A program made the translations under genes and the position numbers. This document shows, in pieces, positions 7,901 through 14,888 of a stretch of DNA of 64,000 nucleotides. Source of the DNA: Vulcanococcus sp. Clear-D1 (lineage in GTDB: Bacteria; Cyanobacteriota; Cyanobacteriia; PCC-6307; Cyanobiaceae); NCBI RefSeq assembly GCF_014654725.1, contig NZ_JACVZV010000038.1, positions 56,608 to 120,607 on the forward strand, read 5' to 3'. Every line of letters starts with the position of its first letter. Positions within the stretch are counted from its first letter, which is position 1. The notes under the pieces are model-generated. The model searched no databases. It was given only the letters and a program-made list of their open reading frames with translations, and was not told where the DNA came from.

Positions 7901-8353
7901 TCAATGATTTGCAGAGTTGACTTGGTTGTTCCGTCTTGCCATCAGAACAAGCCAGTACGCTGCGGCAATGCCCACCACAATCAGCCCAAAGCTTGCCATG
8001 AGTGCAGGCTTGTTCTCGGTTCCGGGTGGAAGAACAATCACTTTCCTTGCAACAGCCGTTAGCGCTGTAAGCAGCACCAATTCAATTTGGACGACTTGAT
8101 CTCGCAGATAAGCGGTCACATTCTGGAGTACCTCCAGTGCGATAAAGATCAACAATAGTCGATCCAAAAGCTTGATCAAGCTGCCATCAAACCAATTTGT
8201 TTGTAGGCTAACTGTTTTAGATATTGCCTCGATCAGCAATTCAAGTGTGCCAACACCGATGACAACTGCAAGAAGCAAGGCGAGTAGCTTGGCCAACAAT
8301 CTCTCGTAGCCATGGATTCCTGATAGAAAATTGTCATCATTGAGGAACCGCAT
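7901..8353 (-). CDS. PsiE-like membrane protein
   Basis: 150 residues with four hydrophobic segments (about 20-45, 63-85, 88-108 and 118-140). The pattern LLDRLLLIFIALEVLQNVTAYL fits the phosphate-starvation-inducible PsiE family. Its molecular function is not known to me. It sits 100 bp downstream of sbtB on the same strand, separated by a perfect hairpin, and upstream of the sigma factor. Base composition is AT-rich like its neighbours. Location suggests a link with inorganic-carbon uptake or stress. Confidence 0.72.
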   Translation of the reverse strand: MRFLNDDNFLSGIHGYERLLAKLLALLLAVVIGVGTLELLIEAISKTVSLQTNWFDGSLIKLLDRLLLIFIALEVLQNVTAYLRDQVVQIELVLLTALTAVARKVIVLPPGTENKPALMASFGLIVVGIAAAYWLVLMARRNNQVNSANH

Positions 8354-8402
8354 CGGCTTGCTTAACTTGGGTGGCGTTGGGAAAGGTCAAAGTTGTTATT
8401 AA

Positions 8403-8437
8403 GCTGCTGCGCCTGTGCCCGGCACAGGCGCAGCAGC
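8403..8437 (-). terminator. perfect 17-bp hairpin after sbtB
   Basis: The arms at 8403-8419 and 8421-8437 are exact reverse complements; physically the loop would be about three bases. The hairpin lies 17 bases after the sbtB stop, where a terminator is expected. No T run follows on the minus strand (the next bases are TTAATAACAAC), so it may only attenuate transcription or protect the sbtAB message from decay. Confidence 0.55.
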
Positions 8438-8453
8438 CGATTAGTTGTGCTGT

Positions 8454-8768
8454 CTAGAACTTATGGTCGCGCAATGCCTCGACTTGTGAGATGTAGGTGA
8501 TGATTGAGTAGTCGGCATAGTATTTCCTCTCGACCTCATGAATGATTTTGTCTGCGAGTTCGCGTGATCCCACTAAAATCTCGATCTTGACATTAGACAA
8601 GGTGTGAGACACACTCGGTTCGCCTGTTGAGCGAACGTTCCGGCTGCCTTCGCCGCCAGCTGCGACCACTGTGTAACCAGTTGCGCCTGCTTCTTTGATC
8701 AGCTTGATCAGCTTCTTGGAGAGGATTTCCTCTGCAACGATGACCAGCTTCCAAACCTGTTGGCTCAT
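8454..8768 (-). CDS. sbtB: PII-like regulator of SbtA
   Basis: 104 residues with a PII-like fold: [16 protein letters not shown] at the start, a T-loop region around [10 protein letters not shown] (about 40-50), and the [21 protein letters not shown] segment. SbtB proteins bind adenine nucleotides and form trimers that dock on SbtA and block bicarbonate uptake. The protein ends in EALRDHKF and lacks the cysteine-flanked R-loop (CGPxGC) found at the C-terminus of SbtB in Synechocystis-type cyanobacteria. It directly follows sbtA with a 34-bp gap, the usual order. Confidence 0.93.
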   Translation of the reverse strand: MSQQVWKLVIVAEEILSKKLIKLIKEAGATGYTVVAAGGEGSRNVRSTGEPSVSHTLSNVKIEILVGSRELADKIIHEVERKYYADYSIITYISQVEALRDHKF

Positions 8769-8802
8769 GGTTTGATCTCCGTGTTTTGAGTGAGGTTAAT
8801 CA

Positions 8803-9801
8803 TTAGCGACCCAGAAGCAATTCGGCAAGTCCGATGAAAAGGGGGATGCAGATCGCGATCGCCACCGGCGTGCCAATTGCAGTCGATGCACCGATATAAG
8901 CGGAGGGATTCGCTGATGGGATACCGGCGCGAAGAGTAGGTGGGCCTGAGATATCAGAACTGGATGCGGCAATTACAGCCATAACAACTGCGCCTCCAAT
9001 GCTGAATCCTGTAATCTTGTGAATGATGAGACCGAGGCCAAAGGCCAAGAATCCATGGACGATTGGCGCAAAAAAAGCATAGATTGCAAACCATTGAGCT
9101 ACTTTGCGAAGCTCATTCATTCTTTGTGCTGCTTCCATACCCATGATGATCATGAGAACAGCGAGGAATCCCCGAAATAGTGGATTGAAGAAGCTCTCAT
9201 AAACCGGTTCTGGCTTTGTGAGGATTCCAAGCGCTACACCCAAGAGCAACGCTGTTACAGCTGAGCTCTGAAGGCTTTCTTTGATGATTGGCCAGATCTC
9301 AATCTTTTCGCTCGCGTTGCCGGTGGTTTTGCTGATATAAACGCTGGCTACCACGATCGCAGTCACCAGGGCTGGAATATCCATAAATGGATAGAGAGCC
9401 GCTGTCCATGCTTCATAAGGAATCTTAGCTGAATCAAGCTGCGGTAAGACTGCAGCCAGTGTTGATCCACTCACTGCACCAAATAGACCGCCAGTAGCAA
9501 CCGCATCTGTGACTTTGATGCCAGGCAGCCTGCCAAGAGTGAAGCGACTGATGAAGACAATTCCGATACCAAGCGCCACCGCTGCAGCTGCTGGCAGAAA
9601 AATCTCTGCCGGATTCGAGTTGCGAATCGCGATTCCGCCAGTCAGTCCAATTTTCATCAGCAAGAAGAAACTGATGAATTTGTAAATCGAATCGGGGATG
9701 GCTAGCTGACTTCCCAATGAAGCCACCACAATTCCGCCGATCAAGAACCCCAGCGTTGGTGACTGGAGCTGATCTAAAAAAAGCTTAAGAAATTCAAACA
9801 C
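8803..9801 (-). CDS. sbtA: high-affinity Na+-dependent bicarbonate transporter SbtA
   Basis: 332 residues starting at GTG 9801, preceded by AGAGGAACGTA as a ribosome-binding site. The family start LQSPTLGFLIGGIVVASLGS is at about residues 12-31, and two inverted sets of five helices are separated by a short cytoplasmic loop. Other signatures: TGGLFGAVSGSTLAAVLP (about 102-119) and AASSSDISGPPTLRAG (about 278-293), near the substrate and SbtB contact regions. SbtA takes up bicarbonate with Na+ at the plasma membrane. The protein is about 40 residues shorter than the 374-residue Synechocystis form. It is likely transcribed with sbtB from the 96-bp gap upstream. Confidence 0.95.
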   Translation of the reverse strand: MFEFLKLFLDQLQSPTLGFLIGGIVVASLGSQLAIPDSIYKFISFFLLMKIGLTGGIAIRNSNPAEIFLPAAAAVALGIGIVFISRFTLGRLPGIKVTDAVATGGLFGAVSGSTLAAVLPQLDSAKIPYEAWTAALYPFMDIPALVTAIVVASVYISKTTGNASEKIEIWPIIKESLQSSAVTALLLGVALGILTKPEPVYESFFNPLFRGFLAVLMIIMGMEAAQRMNELRKVAQWFAIYAFFAPIVHGFLAFGLGLIIHKITGFSIGGAVVMAVIAASSSDISGPPTLRAGIPSANPSAYIGASTAIGTPVAIAICIPLFIGLAELLLGR

Positions 9802-9897
9802 TACGTTCCTCTGTGATGGGAGAGCAAAGCTGATTGGATCGGTTCGAGGCTGCGTGTTGGCGGATCCCTACTCTTTAGCTTGATAGATATCATTCTC

Positions 9898-10473
9898 TTA
9901 GCCCAGGCTTTCAAGCCAGTCCAGACCTATCTGCGTAAGAATCTCTTCGCCGCTAATGATTTCTAGGTATTTCTTTTGGCGGAACTGACTCAGGCCCTTT
10001 GTTACCGTGACGCGTGACATTCCTGTTGTTTCTGCTATTTGGCGATGAGTTAAATTCATTTGATTTAAAGGCATTATGTATCCATTGCTGCTTTCGTGGC
10101 CAAAACGTTTACTGAGCCAGGTCAGAAGGCTCATCAGTCGTGCATCAACGGGGCGAATACTTGCGATCTGAAGCAGATCCGCCATCTGTTGAATTTGCGC
10201 TATGCACAGCGAACTAGCTTCGTTTGGATTGAGCTGCTGTTCCTGCACTCTTGCCGTTGATAGTGCTCGCAGCTCAACCAAGCCCTGGCTGAGGGGGTGC
10301 AGGTCGACTAAATCGCCTGGTCCCCAAATTCCAAGCGTGAATAGTTCGTTCAGCTTTGTGTGCGCAATTGCCCTTAGGTAGCCATCGTTTACGCGCCAAC
10401 AGACATGGGTTGGGAGGAGTTGGCCTGCCTCTAGAGCCAGATTCAGGCTGCGTTCTTGCATGGCTGTGTTCAT
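9898..10473 (-). CDS. short Crp/Fnr-type transcriptional regulator
   Basis: 191 residues from ATG 10473. The C-terminal part is a winged helix with LTHRQIAETTGMSRVTVTKG (141-160), typical of a Crp helix-turn-helix. The N-terminal sensor domain is reduced to about 100 residues; it keeps the GIWGPGDLV turn (48-56) but has no recognisable cAMP-binding arginine/glutamate cassette or Fnr cysteines. Similar Crp-like proteins are common in cyanobacteria. It lies 96 bp upstream of sbtA on the same strand, so it is a candidate regulator of sbtAB, or part of a longer transcript with it. The ligand, if any, is unknown. Confidence 0.85.
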   Translation of the reverse strand: MNTAMQERSLNLALEAGQLLPTHVCWRVNDGYLRAIAHTKLNELFTLGIWGPGDLVDLHPLSQGLVELRALSTARVQEQQLNPNEASSLCIAQIQQMADLLQIASIRPVDARLMSLLTWLSKRFGHESSNGYIMPLNQMNLTHRQIAETTGMSRVTVTKGLSQFRQKKYLEIISGEEILTQIGLDWLESLG

Positions 10474-10867
10474 CGCCTGCGCGTGGAGGGGATGGAATTC
10501 CGTTAGTACTGATGCGCACCTCGGAATATTGCGACAGAACCGTAGGCCTCGTTCCGGATGGTTTGGGGCGGCTTCTGGGAAGCAAATTCCATCGCTACCA
10601 TAAGCATTTCTGAACCTACTTAGTGGTGAAAGTTCTCTGGCTACTTCAAGCTGTTCTGCCGCTACATGCTGCGTCTTCTGCAGCTGGATTCGACTGGTCT
10701 TGATGGTCGGGCCTTGAATGCCGTCTCGATTTATCGTTTGAGCATTGTGTTGCTATCTGATAGCCCAGTGTTTGTATCTGGGTACATCCTGGATAGTTCT
10801 CTGGCTACCAGGTGTTGTGTTTGTGGGTTGTTGTCGCTTAAGTTGCTTCTCGATTGACCAGCTCTGA
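10474..10867. other. AT-richer intergenic stretch with a 14-bp direct repeat
   Basis: No gene is supported here. An open stretch at 10666-10857 encodes a 63-residue peptide with no recognisable pattern. AGTTCTCTGGCTAC occurs at 10631-10644 and again at 10795-10808. The region should hold the promoters of the Crp-like gene (minus) and of the DUF6671 gene (plus). It also marks the right edge of the AT-rich sbtA block. Confidence 0.4.
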
Positions 10868-11713
10868 TTGCAGGCCTACTTCAGCCGCAAGATCTGTCTG
10901 ACGACTCGCCATGGCAAGCACCGTGCTCTGGCGTTGCCTTTCCGCTTGGGGTTAGGTGCTGAGCTGCACGTGTGTGATCTCGATACGGACCAGCTCGGAA
11001 CGTTTAGCGGCGAGATCCACCGCATGCATGAAGCCTTGGAGACTTGTCGAATCAAGGCCAGGATGGGGATGTCTGCCTCTGGTCTTCCAATCGGGATTGC
11101 CAGTGAGGCCAGCTTTGGCCCACACCCCGCCATGCCAATGCTGGCTGTGGGTCAGGAGTTATTGATTTTCCTCGATCTTGAGCGTGATCTTTGCGTGCTG
11201 GAGCAGCGGCTCGAGTGGCGAACGAACTACAGCCAGACCTTGCTGGAGTCCGATGATCAGCTGGCGCCTTGGCTGGCGCAGGTGAAGTTTCCCTCTCACG
11301 CTGTGATTGCGCGTCCGGAGACCGCGCAGGTTGGAGTGCTGTTGAAAGGGCTCAACACCAGTGAGTCGCTGGCTGAGGCCATCAGCGTCTGCCGCGCCGC
11401 CGATCCAGACGGGCGTGTGTGGCTGGAAACCGATATGCGGGCCCACTGCAACCCCACCCGCATGCGCTCGATTCGTCGCTTGGGTAGTGCCCTCGTGCGC
11501 CGGCTCCGCAACCCCTGCCCCGAGTGCGGCAGCCCGGGCTGGGGTCTGCTCGACACCCAGCCCGGCTTGCCCTGCAGCGATTGCGGTACCGCCACCGAGC
11601 TCACCCTCAGCGAGATCTGGGGCTGCCAGCAGTGCGGTGCCCGGCGCGAGCACCCACGCCGCGATGGACGGATTCAGGCCGATCCCGGTCAGTGTCCGTG
11701 GTGCAATCCCTAG
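10868..11713 (+). CDS. DUF6671-family protein with C-terminal zinc ribbons
   Basis: 281 residues starting at TTG 10868, chosen because the family N-terminus (here CLTTRHGKHRALALPF) begins soon after; no ATG or GTG fits better. The C-terminal 70 residues contain four CxxC knuckles: CPECG, CSDCG, CQQCG and CPWC, enough for two zinc sites. The central part carries no motif I know. The function of DUF6671 proteins is not established. GC content rises through the gene, so it marks the return to the GC-rich host pattern after the sbtA block. Confidence 0.75.
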   Translation: MQAYFSRKICLTTRHGKHRALALPFRLGLGAELHVCDLDTDQLGTFSGEIHRMHEALETCRIKARMGMSASGLPIGIASEASFGPHPAMPMLAVGQELLIFLDLERDLCVLEQRLEWRTNYSQTLLESDDQLAPWLAQVKFPSHAVIARPETAQVGVLLKGLNTSESLAEAISVCRAADPDGRVWLETDMRAHCNPTRMRSIRRLGSALVRRLRNPCPECGSPGWGLLDTQPGLPCSDCGTATELTLSEIWGCQQCGARREHPRRDGRIQADPGQCPWCNP

Positions 11714-11762
11714 CCCGATTGCTCGAATCGGTCATCCTGGATCGAGCCGCCCCCCAACGCTG

Positions 11763-12875
11763 ATGGTTCAGCCCACCAGCCTTGCTTCCCTGGAGGCCGG
11801 GTTCGAGCGGGAGGCTCGCCTGGATGAGCCCTTTGTGGTGCTCACCGTGGCGGCGAGCCTGATTGCCACCCTCGGGCTGCTGGCCGATAGCCCTGCGGTG
11901 GTGATCGGGGCGATGTTGATTGCGCCTTGGATCCTGCCGCTGCGCAGTGCCTCCTTCGCGATCGTGGAGGGGCGGCTTCCGCTGGTAGGGCGAGCGCTAC
12001 TCACCCTGGCGGTGGGTGTGGCGATCACCATGGCGCTGTCGGCGGGGTTGGGCTGGCTGGCGCGTCTTCCCGTGCTGGGCGATGAGGTGCTGCGCCGCAC
12101 CACCCCCAACCTGCTGGATCTCGGCATCGCTCTGGTGGCCGGTTCGATCGCCACCTATGGACGGCTCCGTCCCGAGGCGGTGTCGTCGATCGCCGGCACC
12201 GCCATCGCGGTGGCCCTGGTGCCGCCGGTGTGTGTCCTTGGCCTCCTGCTTTCGATTCAGCAGTGGGGTCCGGCCCGTGGCGCCGCCCTGCTGTTTGCCG
12301 CCAACCTGCTGGGCATCCTTTCGGGTGGCCTGCTCACCTTGGTGGTGAGCCAGGCCAGCCTGCGCCAGCAGTTGTGGCGTAGCCGCATCGGCCTGGTGAG
12401 CTTGCTGCTCACCGGTTTGCTGTTGATTCCTCTCACCGGCAGCTTCCTCAGCCTGGTGAAGCAGGCCCAACGCCGCCAGGCCCTGCAACAGGTGGAGCGG
12501 GCGATCACCGAGAGCTTGCGGCAGCGCACCATCACCCTTGGCAAGGATTCGGAGCTCACCGGTGTTTCGATTGATTGGAATCAGAACCCGCCGCTGATCA
12601 AGGCTGCGGTGAGCGTGAGCCGGCCGAATCTGCCCACCTCAAAGCAAGTGGCCGCCGTGCAGGACTTCATCAACAAGCAGCAGGGCTTCAACTTCCGCCT
12701 GCTGGTGCAGCGGGTGTCGATTGATGTGATCGGTCCTGAAGCCGCCCCCAATCCAAAGCCGGTGAGCGTGGAGGAAGCCGTTCCCAGAGCCCAGCCGGAA
12801 CTATCCCCCCAGTCGGCTTCCATCACGGCAGATCAGCCCCAGGCAGACAACAAGCCGCCTTTAGCCGACAATTGA
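11763..12875 (+). CDS. DUF389 membrane protein
   Basis: 370 residues from ATG 11763. Residues about 40-250 form six or seven hydrophobic segments with the DUF389 hallmarks DSPAVVIGAMLIAPWI (about 41-56) and IAGTAIAVALVPP (about 140-152). The C-terminal 120 residues are hydrophilic and end in a low-complexity Pro/Ala/Gln tail. The family has no firm function. The gene starts 49 bp after the DUF6671 gene and is followed 19 bp later by a Na+/Ca2+ exchanger on the same strand. Confidence 0.83.
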   Translation: MVQPTSLASLEAGFEREARLDEPFVVLTVAASLIATLGLLADSPAVVIGAMLIAPWILPLRSASFAIVEGRLPLVGRALLTLAVGVAITMALSAGLGWLARLPVLGDEVLRRTTPNLLDLGIALVAGSIATYGRLRPEAVSSIAGTAIAVALVPPVCVLGLLLSIQQWGPARGAALLFAANLLGILSGGLLTLVVSQASLRQQLWRSRIGLVSLLLTGLLLIPLTGSFLSLVKQAQRRQALQQVERAITESLRQRTITLGKDSELTGVSIDWNQNPPLIKAAVSVSRPNLPTSKQVAAVQDFINKQQGFNFRLLVQRVSIDVIGPEAAPNPKPVSVEEAVPRAQPELSPQSASITADQPQADNKPPLADN

Positions 12876-12894
12876 GCGGTCTGTTGATCGCTAC

Positions 12895-13980
12895 ATGCCC
12901 TACGCCCTGAGTGCGTTTGAGATCGTCGCCGGCATCCTGTTGCTGTTTGGCGGCGGTGAGCTGTTTGTTGCCGGCTCGGTGGCGCTCTCGCTGCTCTTCG
13001 GCATTCCCCAAATCGTGATCGGCCTCACGGTGGTTTCGATGGGTACGAGCGCCCCGGAACTGTTCGTGAGCCTGCTCTCCACTATCCAAGGGGGCGCCGG
13101 TGGTGACGCCATCGCAGTCAGCAATGTGGTGGGCTCCAACATCTTCAATGTCTTGATCGTGCTTGGCGCCAGTGCAGCGGTGATGCCGCTGCGGGTGAAG
13201 AGCCGCCTAGTGCGCCGGGATGTGCCGCTTTTGCTCGGCGTTTCGATGGCGACCTGGGGTATGGCCTCCGGCGGCCGGCTCACCTGGGTCGCTGGCCTGG
13301 CTTTGATCACCGGCACGGTGATCAATCTGCTCTGGGAAATCCGCAGCGCCAAGGAGGAATCCTCCGAAGCGTCTGATGACATGGACACGGATGGGGCCGC
13401 TCCCGCCCCGGTTGCTGCTGCGAAGTTGGCGGCAGGGCTTGGTCTGCTGGTGCTGGGCTCGCAGGTCTTGGTGAAAGGTGCGATCGCTGCTGCCCAGGGC
13501 CTGGGCGTCAGCGAAACCGTGATCGGTCTCACGATCGTGGCCGCTGGCACGTCGATGCCAGAGCTGGTCACCTCGTTGGTGGCCGCCTATCGCGGCAAGG
13601 CTGATCTGGCCATTGGCAATGTGGTGGGTAGCAACCTGCTCAACCAGCTGGTGATCCTCGGTCTTTGTGCTCTGGTTTCCGGAGAGCGCGGCCTGGGTGT
13701 TGATCCGGTGATGCTGGTCCGCGACTTTCCGATCATGGTGCTCACGACCCTGGCTTGCTTGCCCATCTTCTGGACGGGTGGCGTGATCACACGGCTGGAA
13801 GGTTGGATCCTGATCGCGCTCTATGGCCTTTATGTCATCGAGCAGATCCTTTCCAGCACTGCTTCAACGGCCAGTGATGAGTTCCGGCTCATTGCCTTGG
13901 TTGCCATCCTCCCGGCTCTGCTGATCTTCCTGGTGTGGACGGTCCTGCGTTGGAAGAAGAAGCGTCACCAGCTCGCCTGA
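12895..13980 (+). CDS. Na+/Ca2+ exchanger of the CaCA family (YrbG type)
   Basis: 361 residues with two homologous five-helix halves. Both alpha repeats are intact: GTSAPELFVSLLS (50-62) paired with SNVVGSNIFN (76-85), and GTSMPELVTSLV (218-229) paired with GNVVGSNLLN (241-250); the Glu residues bind Ca2+. A short acidic loop (about 152-168, EESSEASDDMDTD) sits between the halves. The protein exchanges Ca2+ for Na+ or H+ at the plasma membrane. It probably forms a transcript with the DUF389 gene. Confidence 0.93.
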   Translation: MPYALSAFEIVAGILLLFGGGELFVAGSVALSLLFGIPQIVIGLTVVSMGTSAPELFVSLLSTIQGGAGGDAIAVSNVVGSNIFNVLIVLGASAAVMPLRVKSRLVRRDVPLLLGVSMATWGMASGGRLTWVAGLALITGTVINLLWEIRSAKEESSEASDDMDTDGAAPAPVAAAKLAAGLGLLVLGSQVLVKGAIAAAQGLGVSETVIGLTIVAAGTSMPELVTSLVAAYRGKADLAIGNVVGSNLLNQLVILGLCALVSGERGLGVDPVMLVRDFPIMVLTTLACLPIFWTGGVITRLEGWILIALYGLYVIEQILSSTASTASDEFRLIALVAILPALLIFLVWTVLRWKKKRHQLA

Positions 13981-13987
13981 TCGAGGA

Positions 13988-14221
13988 TCAGCCGACAAGC
14001 ACCGCGGGGATCTTCGCCACGTTGAGCCCCGCGGTGCGGGCATCTCTGCAGAGGGCCTCACAGCTCTCATTCTTCAGGCGGACCGCACCAGAGCAGATCA
14101 GATCCCAGGTGCTCGTTTCGAAGTGGGTCTGCAGCCAGAGCATCCCGATCACAGAGCGCGGTACGAGTTGGAAGCTGTCGCCCTTAGCGGTGAGGCTCAG
14201 ATCTGTGCCGTGGCGATCCAT
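13988..14221 (-). CDS. small conserved-looking protein of unknown function
   Basis: 77 residues from ATG 14221. It is mixed alpha/beta in character, without membrane segments, and contains two cysteines spaced CEALC near residue 55 plus one earlier cysteine. It opens MDRHGTDLSLTAKGDSFQLV, a beta-rich start. It ends tail to tail with the exchanger gene, 7 bp apart. I do not recognise a family. Length, start and compact packing favour a real gene. Confidence 0.6.
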   Translation of the reverse strand: MDRHGTDLSLTAKGDSFQLVPRSVIGMLWLQTHFETSTWDLICSGAVRLKNESCEALCRDARTAGLNVAKIPAVLVG

Positions 14222-14228
14222 GACCCAA

Positions 14229-14260
14229 CAAAAAACCTCCCCCCATTGGAGGGGGAGGTT
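14229..14260 (-). terminator. intrinsic terminator of the DUF4278 gene
   Basis: AACCTCCCCC (14234-14243) pairs over 10 bp with GGGGGAGGTT (14251-14260) around a 7-base loop. On the minus strand the stem is followed by a run of T (A run at 14230-14235 on the plus strand). It lies between the DUF4278 stop and the start of the next minus-strand gene, so it separates the two. Confidence 0.85.
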
Positions 14261-14307
14261 GCGTTGGCTGTCGTAGCAACAGCCACCAATTCGGGATCGT
14301 GTGGTGC

Positions 14308-14523
14308 TCAGCCCTGGTTCACCTGCTGGGCAGCTTCGGCTTGGCGGTGGTGGTAGGCGTGGCCGCGGTACTGCAGTTCCACCTCGGTATCCACCGGAGC
14401 GGCTTCATGGCGCAGGGGAGCGTCGTAGTGCTGACCGCGATAGGCGTGATCCACGGGCTGAGGGCTGGGTTGCTCGTGGCTGGCGTTGTCGTAGCTGACG
14501 CCGCGGTATTGAAGTTTGGTCAT
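14308..14523 (-). CDS. DUF4278 repeat protein
   Basis: 71 residues from ATG 14523. It contains three copies of the short DUF4278 motif: LQYRGVSYD (4-12), HAYRGQHYD (26-34) and LQYRGHAYHH (50-59). This YRG-x-x-Y repeat family is small and cyanobacterial; its function is not known. It has its own terminator. Confidence 0.85.
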   Translation of the reverse strand: MTKLQYRGVSYDNASHEQPSPQPVDHAYRGQHYDAPLRHEAAPVDTEVELQYRGHAYHHRQAEAAQQVNQG

Positions 14524-14888
14524 CGGATGGGCCTCGAAGGGTTGAGGAGGGTCTGGTGTCAGACGGGTCCGCTTCGTGGGAAGGAGCGTTGCTTCGCCTA
14601 GCGGTGGGCTACTTCCGGTGAACCAGGGCCCAGGGGCGGCTCACCCAACGTTTTGTCCTTCTGTGTAAGTTGTACCGAATCGAGACTGTTCATGGTGAAC
14701 ATAACGCCCCTTTCTTCACAAAAAGATGATTGCAAATGTGCTTGCGCAAGCTTTTGCCCGGGGAATCCCTTGCGCTGCCGGTTGGTCTTGTGTGCCGTTT
14801 TGTAGCGGCGGTAACAATCCGTGGTGCCGGGATCGCGAATGATCTGTGGTCAATGGCGGACCACCGCCATCACCAACCAGCGATTCTT
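14524..14888 (+). other. long leader region of the ammonium transporter gene
   Basis: 365 bp without a supported gene. It should contain the promoter of the DUF4278 gene (minus) and the promoter and leader of amt (plus). A longer reading of amt from 14730 would add 53 residues, but the added part is Cys/Arg/His-rich and unlike an Amt N-terminus. A possible NtcA site is listed separately. Confidence 0.5.
14802..14815 (+). promoter_or_regulatory. possible NtcA-binding site upstream of amt
   Basis: GTAGCGGCGGTAAC fits GTA-N8-TAC with one mismatch (AAC for TAC), within TGTA...AACA. NtcA activates ammonium transporter genes in cyanobacteria. The position, 74 bp before the ATG, is reasonable, but no good -10 box is visible at the expected distance. 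Weak evidence. Confidence 0.3.

Noticed and set aside
14730-14888. A longer amt start adding 53 residues.
   Set aside because: The added part is Cys/Arg/His-rich and precedes a normal Amt signal sequence; ATG 14889 gives a regular N-terminus.
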